DNA from: JAWPNA01 sp045402695
Lineage (GTDB): Bacteria; Acidobacteriota; Polarisedimenticolia; JACPZX01; DASXTC01
Direction: 5' to 3'
Length of the DNA stretch: 26,741 bases
NCBI GenBank assembly: GCA_045402695.1
Contig: JAWPNA010000480.1
Coordinates: 1-26,741 of the forward strand
How positions within the stretch are numbered: position 1 is the stretch's first letter; the number at the start of each line of letters is the position of its first letter. The position numbers were made by a program, and so were the translations under genes. The notes under the pieces are model-generated. The model did not search any database. It had not been told where the DNA came from and saw only the letters and a program-made list of their open reading frames with translations. Shown here piece after piece: positions 8,115 to 15,362 of the stretch.

Positions 8115-9002
8115 TTACAACGAATGTTGGCGTGCGACTCGACGCGTCCGGCTGCCTGTGGCCGCGCGCCGGATTTCGACCATCCCCGTCAAGGTGGTCC
8201 GGTGCAGATGAGTCCGCAGCTTGGATCTCGCGGCCATTTCGATCTGGCGCACCCGCTCACGGCTGAGCCCGAGGACGGCGCCGATCTCTTTCAGCGTGAA
8301 CACCCGACCGCCGGAGAGGCCGAACCGGTGGCTGATGACCGCGCGCTCTTTCTGGTTCAGGCAGGAGAGGCTCCGTTCGAGATGCGCGAGATCTTCTCTC
8401 CTGATGATTTCCCTCTCGGGATCCTCGCAGCGCTGGTCCACGAGGATTTCGATCAGCCTTGAGTGTCCATCGGCCGTCGTCGGATCGTCGAGAGAAACCG
8501 ACCGGAACCACAGGGTGGTCGCCGGCTCCTGATCGCACATGTGACACGGAGGATCCGCGGGAGCATGACGATGCTGCGCCCGGCTCGCCTCGGTTTGGGC
8601 CTTCTGGCGGGCCAGTTTCTTCCGCTGGTAGCTCGGGACCCGGATCATCGAGGCCTGTTCCGCCAGGGCCTTCAGGATCGACTTTCTGACCCACCAGGCA
8701 GCGTACGTGATGAACTTGATGGCTTTCCGGTGGTCGTATCGGGCCGCTGCGTGGATCAGCCCCATGTTGCCCTCGTTGAGGAGATCCTCGAATGCCATCC
8801 CCATGTTCTGATACTCGCTTGCAATCTTCACCACGAAGCCGAGATTCGAGAGGACCAGCTCGTCCTGGCTCTCTCGCATGCCGCTTTCGATGCGCCGGCC
8901 GATCTGGAGTTCCTCTTCCTTCGAGAGAAGCCGGTAGGCACGGATGTCGGACAGGTAGCGGCTCAGCGCGGAACTTGTGCGTGCGTGAGGGGCCTTGTTC
9001 AT
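8115..9002 (-). CDS. RNA polymerase sigma-70 family factor (RpoD/RpoS-like) lacking region 3
   Basis: This is a 295-residue sigma factor. Region 1.2 is at about residues 10-42 (LSRYLSDIRAYRLLSKEEE). Region 2 follows to about 115: GFVVKIASEYQNMGM, FEDLLNEGNMGLIHAAARYD, and FITYAAWWVRKSI, the -10-binding helix. Region 4 spans about 205-265, with the helix-turn-helix TLKEIGAVLGLSRERVRQIE. Between RVPSYQ (residue 126) and SVSLDDP (168) there are only about 42 residues instead of the roughly 85 usual for region 3, and they include a CxxC pair (Cys153, Cys156). It should recognise -35/-10 promoters as a group 2-like alternative factor. The N-terminus is short and lacks region 1.1, so it is not the housekeeping factor. 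The start has only a weak Shine-Dalgarno sequence. The gene is divergent from the receiver gene at 9573. Confidence 0.92.
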   Translation of the reverse strand: MNKAPHARTSSALSRYLSDIRAYRLLSKEEELQIGRRIESGMRESQDELVLSNLGFVVKIASEYQNMGMAFEDLLNEGNMGLIHAAARYDHRKAIKFITYAAWWVRKSILKALAEQASMIRVPSYQRKKLARQKAQTEASRAQHRHAPADPPCHMCDQEPATTLWFRSVSLDDPTTADGHSRLIEILVDQRCEDPEREIIRREDLAHLERSLSCLNQKERAVISHRFGLSGGRVFTLKEIGAVLGLSRERVRQIEMAARSKLRTHLHRTTLTGMVEIRRAATGSRTRRVARQHSL

Positions 9003-9536
9003 GCTGGGGCCGGACCTCGGTTTGGAACATCAGGGCGGGCGCCAGCGCTTTGAGGACGGCTAGGATGCCGCGCTCTCTCCACGTCAGAGCCGGCGTCCGG
9101 CGGGGTTTTCGCCATGGATGCACGAATACGGGGCCACCCCCCTCGCGGAACCTCAACATCCCGCGGCTGCCCATGAGCTGTTGGTGTGGCGTTCCCCCCG
9201 GACTAGTCCATGATGAGCAAGGGACGTGCCGGCACGAGACCAGGCGCGCGCCCAAGACACATCGGATCTAAGACATTGATTTCAGAGAGGTTGGGTGGTC
9301 TTCTGGATCGCTGGAGGCTTCAGGCCCTTGCTACATTCAATGATGCCTTCGCGCGTCAGATGCGGGCGGATGAATCGCAACTACAGCGTTGTCTTGCGGA
9401 TAGAAGAATCTGCACGAAATGTTGGTGAGTAACGCGCGCCTGTATGCCGTTTCGGACGGGGCGCGGTCGTTTCACGCACGTTGACATTTACGGCCATCTC
9501 CCTGCCGCGTCAAGGGCGCCCGTCCGCCTGCCGGGA
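9003..9536. other. Non-coding divergent region between sigma factor and receiver gene
   Basis: About 530 bp without a gene I can support. It contains a perfect 12-bp palindrome, CGTGCCGGCACG, at 9225-9236 and a TTGACA hexamer at 9481-9486 that lacks a matching -10. A 72-residue frame at 9210-9428 has no recognisable features. The region probably holds control sites for both flanking genes. Confidence 0.4.
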
Positions 9537-9564
9537 TTGACAGACCTCCCTGGACCGATAGATT
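9537..9564 (+). promoter_or_regulatory. Near-consensus sigma-70 promoter for the receiver gene
   Basis: TTGACA (9537-9542) is followed after 16 nt by TAGATT (9559-9564). Transcription would start around 9571-9573, at or next to the GTG at 9573. This fits the absence of a Shine-Dalgarno sequence there and suggests a leaderless message. Confidence 0.5.
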
Positions 9565-9572
9565 CCCTCCTC

Positions 9573-10004
9573 GTGAAGAGCAAAGGGGAGACCAGCGGAC
9601 GAGCACGGACGGCGCCGGGTTCCCACAGCGGGAGCGCCCTGAAGGTCCTGGTCGTGGACGATGACCCCGGTCTGCTCGAGATGATGGGTGTCGTGCTGGA
9701 AAAGGAGGGTTTCAGCGTGGACACCGCCACCTGCAGCCAGGGCGCCCTGCTCAAAGCCGGACGGATCCGCTACGACCTAGCGATTGTCGATCTCATCCTC
9801 CCCGACGCGGATGGCGTGCTCCTGCTGGCCAAGCTGGGACGAATCTCTCCCGGCCTCGAGTCGCGCACGATCTTCATGACCGGGTTCACGTCCAAGCAAG
9901 CGGTGCTCAATTTTCTGAAATCGACCGCCGCCGGCTTCCTGCAGAAGCCGTTCGGCGCGGACCAGCTCCTGCGCGCGGTCCGGAAGGTCTCGTGCATCTC
10001 ATGA
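9573..10004 (+). CDS. Stand-alone response-regulator receiver protein
   Basis: With GTG 9573 as start the protein has 143 residues: a polar leader of about 22 residues, then one receiver domain with no output domain. The acidic pocket is in LKVLVVDDDPG (Asp29-Asp31), the phospho-acceptor is Asp73 in AIVDLILPD, the switch Thr103 is in FMTGF and Lys125 is in LQKPF, so it should be phosphorylatable. The frame is open upstream to ATG 9444, but that stretch looks non-coding and the promoter at 9537-9564 lies inside it. Single-domain receivers commonly act as phosphate shuttles or bind a target protein. No kinase is adjacent; the hybrid kinase at 2705-5671 is the only one in the window, and a link between them is only inference. 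Confidence 0.87.
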   Translation: MKSKGETSGRARTAPGSHSGSALKVLVVDDDPGLLEMMGVVLEKEGFSVDTATCSQGALLKAGRIRYDLAIVDLILPDADGVLLLAKLGRISPGLESRTIFMTGFTSKQAVLNFLKSTAAGFLQKPFGADQLLRAVRKVSCIS

Positions 10005-10012
10005 GAAGCGGG

Positions 10013-10249
10013 CTAGTGCGGCAGGGCGGTATCGGAGGTGCGATCGAGTGACGTGAAGAGAGGAACTCGGGCAGGGATCAGATCACAATCCGCCCAGGGT
10101 GTTTCGCTGGCGTCGAGACGGTCGATCATCGCCAGCAACAGGGTTACACGGGCGAGCGCTTGGGCTCCTTCGGGTGAATCTCCTTCGGCCAGGACCTTCT
10201 CCGCGCTGACCTGCATGAGATCCTCCAGGCTCTCTCTCAGGTTGTTCAT
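10013..10249 (-). CDS. Small hypothetical protein (78 aa)
   Basis: ATG 10249 is preceded at 5 nt by a perfect AGGAGG, the strongest ribosome binding site in the window, which supports a real gene despite its size. The first half is a predicted amphipathic helix region (LRESLEDLMQVSAEKVL, LARVTLLLAMIDRLDA); the C-terminal 25 residues look unstructured. I recognise no domain. It converges with the receiver gene, with 8 bp between their stops, and no terminator is visible between them. Confidence 0.65.
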   Translation of the reverse strand: MNNLRESLEDLMQVSAEKVLAEGDSPEGAQALARVTLLLAMIDRLDASETPWADCDLIPARVPLFTSLDRTSDTALPH

Positions 10250-10535
10250 GGCTTCCTCCTGCCTGAGCGGTGGCCGTTCCGTCCCATGATCCCTTGTCCT
10301 TCTCTCTCGGGGCCCTCGTTCACTCTCTCTGGCGCGGAGTCAATGCACGCTGGATGCCAGCCGCGCGGACCGGTGTCGCCCTCGATGGGTGTTGCGCCAT
10401 CGCGCGCTGCGACAATCAGTTATACGCAGCGGCTCCACCGGACGCTTCCGGGCATGTGATGCCCGAGGGGTACGGATTTCCGTTTATTGTGGACAGTGGG
10501 CGAAAAGTGACGGATGGAGGCGTACAATACAGCCC
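10250..10535. other. Intergenic region with an inverted repeat and a -10 element
   Basis: This divergent non-coding stretch lies upstream of the small minus gene and the plus-strand pseudogene. It holds a perfect inverted repeat CGGGCAT-GTG-ATGCCCG at 10449-10465 and TACAAT at 10523-10528, a good -10 element without a clear -35. TACAAT sits just ahead of the pseudogene's likely GTG start at 10536. Confidence 0.4.
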
Positions 10536-11213
10536 GTGCCGCCGGCCGCCTTGAAAGACGACCCGAAAACTCAGGGTGCGATCTTTGTTGCTGCCTTGCT
10601 GCTGAGGCTGCTCCTGCTCTCCGCTCGAGGCGACTTTCTCGAGTTGGACGAGACATTCTACCCTCTCATCGCGCGCAGCCTGGTTTCCGGAGAGGGCTTC
10701 CGGATGAACGGTCTGCCGCAGATCGCCTTCCCCCCCTGCCCGCGCTCCCGATTGCGTCGCTGGGACTGGTATTCTCGAACCTCGTGGTGGCGAGCCGCGT
10801 CGCCTCCGCGGTCTTCGGCGCGGCACTGGTCTTTCCCGCCGCGGCCTCGCCCGAAGGGCCCTCGGCTCCACAGAGGGGAGGCTGTCGGCGCTGCTGATCG
10901 CCGTCATGCCGAGCCTCATGACTTTCGTGCCGATCCACCGCTCCTACGCTCAGAGCCTCTATTTCGGTCCCGAGCCTCTCTGTGTTCTCCTGTTCGCCTG
11001 CGCGGCACTTCTTCTGGCCCGAGCCGCCGCCACGGCGCGTCCGGGTGACGCGTCCGCGGCGGGGCTGATGGCGGCAAGGGACGGGCCCCCTTCACGCTGG
11101 TGCGGCTTGCCGATGCGGACCCCGATCAGGTCCAGGCAGGGCGGTTTTCCTTTCGCAGGATCGGTGTGGGGGATTTGTACGACACATATGAACTCGGGCC
11201 CGCGGGTCGATGA
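10536..11213 (+). pseudogene. Decayed GT39 / ArnT-like membrane glycosyltransferase
   Basis: Coding-like sequence runs through changing frames. Segment 1 (from GTG 10536) reads LLLRLLLLSARGDFLELDET then YPLIARSLVSGEGF, which is the first membrane helix and the Asp-Glu loop of GT39/PMT-type enzymes. At the C-run near 10730-10736 one base is missing; segment 2 continues as LPALPIASLGLVFSNLVVAS. Near 10850 another C is missing; segment 3 continues as STEGRLSALLIAVMPSLMTF to about 11065. A third change leads into a tail ending DLYDTYELGPAGR, stop at 11211-11213. The total is about 225 codons, against 450-600 for the family, so the middle of the gene is gone. It is predicted non-functional, unless the C-run changes are sequencing errors; those would not explain the missing core. 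Confidence 0.8.
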
Positions 11214-11229
11214 CCGCCCACGTGTGCTC

Positions 11230-12198
11230 TCAGAGGACGGGCAGACTCAGCCCCGAGAGCTGCTCGGCATCGTACTCCTCCTTGAAGCGGTTGATGTCCC
11301 AGGACAGATCCTTGGCGATCTGGTCCAGCATCCGGACCCCGTCCAACAACGCCGCCTCTGCCGATCCGACCTGGCCGAGCTTCAGGATCCCCCTGGCCTG
11401 GAGTCTCTCGCGCCTGCCCAGGAAGCGGCTTCGATTGAACCGCATGTAGCCGGCTTCCAGAACGAGCCGTTCCCGCTCAGGAGGAAACATGAGCGCGTAG
11501 TCGGGCACCAGGATGTAATCGCGGTTCTCGGGGCGGCTGCCCGGAAGGATCACCACGGGTGGAACGTCCGAGCGCGGCACCAGGCTTGGAACCTGTTGAT
11601 GTCTCCCAGTCTCGTCGCGCACGTCGAACCTGGCGGGCCTTGAGCTGTAGAGGTTCGGGAAGCCGACTCGATCTTGGACATGGTAGATCACACCCCCCAG
11701 GTGCGCTCCCACCAGGAGCAGCTTCGGCTGCATCCTGGCCAGCCTTCCGAATGGCGTGTCTGGGCCGAAGGGAGTGGCGGAGTTCTCGTGTCCGCTCACC
11801 AGCTCGTCAGCCCGCGCGCCAATCGCCACGACCGAGGCGACGGGATGACGACTCCTGCGCGCCCCGGGTAGGTGCCGCGCCGCCTCAGACAGCAGGCCCG
11901 AACCGGAGGGTGTCGCGGCCACGTCGAAAAGATCCGTGGGATCAATCTTCGACGGATCCGATCGCGAGAACGCGGGCAGCATCAGCGTGCCCTGGTCCTT
12001 GATGACATCGAGTATCGCTCCCACCGCCTCGGCGGGCCCGCCGGTCACGAATCCGATCCGACGCATCGAGACGTGGGCCCACACCGTGTCGCCGGCGGAG
12101 AGGCCGAGAGACACGAGCGCCGCCCGCATCTGATCGCGGGTGATCCGGTTGAAGACCCTGTTGTTGAGAGATTGAAGCCGCCGGGCAACGGGCCGCAT
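11230..12198 (-). CDS. AAC(3)/YokD-family N-acetyltransferase
   Basis: The 322-residue protein matches the antibiotic N-acetyltransferase (AAC(3)) fold family, which uses acetyl-CoA to acetylate an amino group. Visible blocks are GDTVWAHVSMRRIGFVTGG, GTLMLPAFS, HPVASVVAIGARA, PFGPDTPFGRLARMQPKLLL and VGAHLGGVIYHVQD. The last corresponds to the TxxHxxE motif around the catalytic His (here His173), with Asp176 in place of Glu. Length is slightly above the usual 260-290, with a longer C-terminus. ATG 12198 is preceded by GGGGAGA. It begins 20 nt after the DUF4139 gene, so the two probably share a transcript. Chromosomal members often have unknown natural substrates, so drug resistance should not be assumed. 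Confidence 0.85.
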   Translation of the reverse strand: MRPVARRLQSLNNRVFNRITRDQMRAALVSLGLSAGDTVWAHVSMRRIGFVTGGPAEAVGAILDVIKDQGTLMLPAFSRSDPSKIDPTDLFDVAATPSGSGLLSEAARHLPGARRSRHPVASVVAIGARADELVSGHENSATPFGPDTPFGRLARMQPKLLLVGAHLGGVIYHVQDRVGFPNLYSSRPARFDVRDETGRHQQVPSLVPRSDVPPVVILPGSRPENRDYILVPDYALMFPPERERLVLEAGYMRFNRSRFLGRRERLQARGILKLGQVGSAEAALLDGVRMLDQIAKDLSWDINRFKEEYDAEQLSGLSLPVL

Positions 12199-12218
12199 CG
12201 TCTCCCCGAGAGTTGTGC

Positions 12219-13667
12219 CTACCCGCCCCAGTCCACCGCGACGCGGTAGCGCAGGACAGACTCGCCATCCTTGGCGACCGGCACCGAGAACTCAATGGTG
12301 TGAGCGTCGCGCTTCGCGGCGGTGTGCGTGCTGGTCAGCACCTTCCAGTCGCCCGGCACCGGCTCCCTCACCGTGACTGTGACCGGCTCGTCCTTGTGGT
12401 TACGGATCTTGATCTCGAACTCTGCCTCGGCGTCGTAGCGGGCGGCGCTGACGGCGCGGAAGTCCACCTGTGTCCGGTCGGCCACCACGTCGAAGGCGTC
12501 GCCCACCTTGACGGTGATCCTCTCATCCTTGGGCGTGTGCTTGATGCCGTCCTCGCCGATGAACTGAAGACTGCCCGAGCTGTCCTTCTTGTACAGCCTG
12601 ACGACCCCCCGGGGCAGCGGCATCCCCATCCCGTTCTTCTGCGAGTTCTCCATCTCCAGGCTCACCGCCACCTTCAGGTCGGTCCCGAGCTGGCCGAGTC
12701 GCGCCTGGTAGTAGGAAGCCTCCCCGGTCAACAGGTAAATCTTCTTGACCGGCACGCCGGAGGCCTCCATCAGGGCTATCTGCTTGGTCTGCCTGTCCTT
12801 CAGCGTGGTCGGTCGATCCACCGTGTAGAGGTGGTACTCGAAGAACGCCTCCTCGGCCATCGCAGGCAGCGCCGGCGCCATGGCCATCTCCATGCGCTGC
12901 ACGGCTGCCTTCAGCTCGGGCTGCGCCCGATGAATGTCGCCGGCCACCAGCTTCAGCTTCGCGTCGTCGTACGTGGCGCCGCTCGCGTTGTCGATCGTCA
13001 CCCAACCGGAGAGATCCACCTTCGCGTCGTCGGCGCTCACCACGCTCGCATAGTCGGCCGACCAGGAGAGGCCTCCCGTCAGATACGATGTCTCGACCGA
13101 GTGCAAGGCCGGTCCCGAGTTGTCGAGCAGCCAGACCAACGTCGGGACGCTGATCAGCCCGCCGGGTATCTCGGGGAGAATCACGCGGGCGGGCGGATTC
13201 ACGTGAAACTCGTCCCCGATCTCGTACACCCTTCCTCCCGTCGTGCTCACCAGAGTCGCTTCCATGCGCTTCTCCGGCGCCGCGTCACCATCCGGCCCCG
13301 CGAACATCAAGGTCACCTTCCGTCCGATGAACTTGTCGAGGAGCTTCTCGGGGGAGATCAGATCGTACTCGTAGTTCTGCTCCAGCACTTGCAGCGCGCG
13401 CGGAGCGGTCACGCTGAGCATGTGCACCGTTCGCGGGTCGATCAGCGCCGCCACGTCCATGAACCTCAGCTCGGTCCGCCCGGAGCCGAGCGATAATGTT
13501 CTCGTCTCTTTCACGAGCCCCAGGTTGTCGTTGTAGATGGTGACGGCGATATCCGAACGATCGCTGCCAGCGCTGACGAGGGGTGGCGCCCCAGGCGGCA
13601 CGCCGGCGGCGCCAGCTCCGGCCGTGCCCAGGACGGCGATGAGGATCAGGGCATGGAATCGGCTCAT
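12219..13667 (-). CDS. DUF4139 domain-containing secreted protein
   Basis: The 482-residue protein begins with a signal peptide (SRFHALILIAVLGTAGAGAA). ATG 13667 is supported by GGGAG at 8 nt; a GTG at 13682 is an alternative. The N-terminal part (VTIYNDNLGLVKETRTLSL, then RFMDVAALIDPRTV) and the core (YLTGGLSWSADYASVVS, DLSGWVTIDNASGATYDDAK, KLVAGDIHRAQP) match DUF4139 proteins of bacterial envelopes. The C-terminus (FEIKIRNHKDEPVTVTVREP) has an Ig-like beta pattern. No catalytic motif is evident. The function is unknown; a periplasmic or surface structural role is an inference. It is the first gene of a probable pair with the AAC(3)-like gene. Confidence 0.85.
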   Translation of the reverse strand: MSRFHALILIAVLGTAGAGAAGVPPGAPPLVSAGSDRSDIAVTIYNDNLGLVKETRTLSLGSGRTELRFMDVAALIDPRTVHMLSVTAPRALQVLEQNYEYDLISPEKLLDKFIGRKVTLMFAGPDGDAAPEKRMEATLVSTTGGRVYEIGDEFHVNPPARVILPEIPGGLISVPTLVWLLDNSGPALHSVETSYLTGGLSWSADYASVVSADDAKVDLSGWVTIDNASGATYDDAKLKLVAGDIHRAQPELKAAVQRMEMAMAPALPAMAEEAFFEYHLYTVDRPTTLKDRQTKQIALMEASGVPVKKIYLLTGEASYYQARLGQLGTDLKVAVSLEMENSQKNGMGMPLPRGVVRLYKKDSSGSLQFIGEDGIKHTPKDERITVKVGDAFDVVADRTQVDFRAVSAARYDAEAEFEIKIRNHKDEPVTVTVREPVPGDWKVLTSTHTAAKRDAHTIEFSVPVAKDGESVLRYRVAVDWGG

Positions 13668-13725
13668 GATGTGCTCTCCCACAGAGCGGTCCGGAGGAAA
13701 GAAACGATGTCCCGGATCGCGCCGA

Positions 13726-13731
13726 ACTATA
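13726..13731 (-). promoter_or_regulatory. Putative -10 element for the DUF4139 gene
   Basis: Reading minus, TATAGT matches five of six bases of the -10 consensus and lies about 60 nt upstream of ATG 13667. No good -35 is visible at 17 nt. The region also serves the divergent glycosyltransferase gene. Confidence 0.3.
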
Positions 13732-13763
13732 GCACGATGCCTCTATGGTAGACTCGCTCGCGG

Positions 13764-15362
13764 ATGCGGAAAACGCGGCGTGGTTTCGTCGTGGGCCTTC
13801 TGTCGGCGACACTTCTGGCCGGAGCGCTGCGCTTCTTCCGCCTCGACTCCGTCCCGATCTCCGTCTATTGCGATGAGGCATTCAGCGGCTACGAGGCATA
13901 CTGCCTCCTGCTGACGGGAATGGACAGTCGCGGTGCGGCTTGGCCCTTGTTCTTCGACGTTTTCGGGAAGGGGTGGGGCGAACCTCTTTACATCTACGCC
14001 ACCATCCTCCCCGTCTGGGCGTTCGGCCTGACCGCGTTCGCCGCCCGTTTCGTGGCCGCCGCCGCGGGTACGCTCGCCGTGCCTGCGACCGGCTTGATGA
14101 CGGCGGCGATACTGAGATCAGCGCCGGGCTTTCTGAATCGCTTGGCCCCGCGCGCGGGGGTGGCCTCCGCGCTGCTGATGGCCTGCTCTCCTTGGCCGTT
14201 CCACCTGAGCAGGGTGGCCTTCCAGGCCAGCCTGCTGCCCCTGGCCCTCGCCGCGGCGTTCTGGCTGATCGCGCGAGCTCTCGATCGTGATGCCGAACAA
14301 GTGAGCGCCGGGTTGTTGACCTCCGGCGCGCTGCTGCTAGGCGCTTCGCTGTATACCTACTCGATCGCGCGGCTCGCGATGCCGTTGTTGGCAGCGGGCT
14401 TTCTGGCCACTCACTGGCGGCGAATCGCCGGTTCCCGGCGCGCCACCGCCGTGGCCGCCCTGGCGCTGTCGGTCCTGGCGCTTCCCATCCTCTGGTTCGC
14501 GCTGACCGACCAGGGTGGGCTTCGCTTCCGCGAGGTGTCGATCATGGCGCGCCCCGATGTGAAGGTGGGCGGGGCCGCGCGAGCGGCCGTGGCGGTGACG
14601 CAGAACTACCTCTCGTACTTCTCGCCCGGCTTCCTGCTCACCGATGGAGACCCGATCATGCGCCACTCCGTCAGGAGCCATGGCATGCTGCACCCGCACG
14701 ACGTGGCCCTGCTGCTGATCGGTGGCGCCGCCTGCGTGCTCTCGATGTCACGTGCCGGCATCTTCCTGCTGTGGTGGCTGATCTCATCTCCAGTCGCCGC
14801 CTCCCTCACGATGGATCCGCGCCACGCGGTCCGCTCCATCCCGATGCAGCCGGGCGTCTTCGCCGTCGCCGGCATCGGGGCCGCACTGCTAACCGTCGAA
14901 GGTGGCGCACCGTCACGCCAGCGCGCTTTTGTCCGACGCGCCCTGCTCGCGGCGATCGTGGCGGTCGCGGCGATCTCCACCGCCGGCTACTTCCATCATT
15001 ATTTCGTCGAGTACCCCATCTACTCGGCGCCCGACTGGCAATACGGCCTCAAGCAGTTGTACCGGTACCTGGAAGAGGTCCAGGCCGGCCATGACAGCAT
15101 CTACGTCCAGCGCATGACCGACGAGCCCCAGAGCCACTTTCTCTTCTACTCGGCCTTCCCGCCGCAGGAATACCAGCAACACCGCTTCTCCCGCACCAGG
15201 TATCTGTTCGACGAGGACGTCTTCTACAGAGGAGGCAGGATTCCCAACCGGCGCAACCCGATATTCGTCATGCAACCCGATGTCGAGCTGCCTGCAGGGA
15301 TCCAGGTACGCAAGGTCATCAAGTATCCCGGCGGGGACGACGCGTACGTGGTCGCATGGTAG
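13764..15362 (+). CDS. GT39/ArnT-like polytopic membrane glycosyltransferase
   Basis: This 532-residue membrane protein has about ten hydrophobic segments. The first helix (FVVGLLSATLLAGALRFF) is followed by the loop motif VYCDEAFSGYEA, whose Asp37-Glu38 pair matches the catalytic acidic pair of PMT/ArnT-type GT-C enzymes. Next come FGKGWGEPLYIYATI and SPWPFHLSRVAFQAS, typical of the family. These enzymes take a sugar from a polyprenyl-phosphate donor and add it to a protein or lipid outside the inner membrane. The soluble C-terminal tail (about residues 410-532) is on the periplasmic side by family analogy. Its stop overlaps the next gene by 7 bp, and that gene probably makes its donor. No strong Shine-Dalgarno sequence precedes ATG 13764. 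The acceptor cannot be told. Confidence 0.87.
   Translation: MRKTRRGFVVGLLSATLLAGALRFFRLDSVPISVYCDEAFSGYEAYCLLLTGMDSRGAAWPLFFDVFGKGWGEPLYIYATILPVWAFGLTAFAARFVAAAAGTLAVPATGLMTAAILRSAPGFLNRLAPRAGVASALLMACSPWPFHLSRVAFQASLLPLALAAAFWLIARALDRDAEQVSAGLLTSGALLLGASLYTYSIARLAMPLLAAGFLATHWRRIAGSRRATAVAALALSVLALPILWFALTDQGGLRFREVSIMARPDVKVGGAARAAVAVTQNYLSYFSPGFLLTDGDPIMRHSVRSHGMLHPHDVALLLIGGAACVLSMSRAGIFLLWWLISSPVAASLTMDPRHAVRSIPMQPGVFAVAGIGAALLTVEGGAPSRQRAFVRRALLAAIVAVAAISTAGYFHHYFVEYPIYSAPDWQYGLKQLYRYLEEVQAGHDSIYVQRMTDEPQSHFLFYSAFPPQEYQQHRFSRTRYLFDEDVFYRGGRIPNRRNPIFVMQPDVELPAGIQVRKVIKYPGGDDAYVVAW

Noticed and set aside
8097..8116. A terminator-like GC stem followed by a T run on the plus strand
   Set aside because: The stem is only 4 bp, and no plus-strand gene ends there; on the minus strand there is no U-tract.
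9210..9428. A 72-residue plus-strand frame ahead of the receiver gene
   Set aside because: It has no Shine-Dalgarno sequence, no recognised domain and a composition like the surrounding non-coding DNA.
11230..12198. Reading the AAC(3)-family gene as an acquired antibiotic resistance gene
   Set aside because: No mobile element, integron or base-composition change surrounds it, and the family has many chromosomal members with unknown substrates.
12213..13496. A 427-codon plus-strand frame
   Set aside because: It is the antisense of the DUF4139 gene and has no start signal or known domain.
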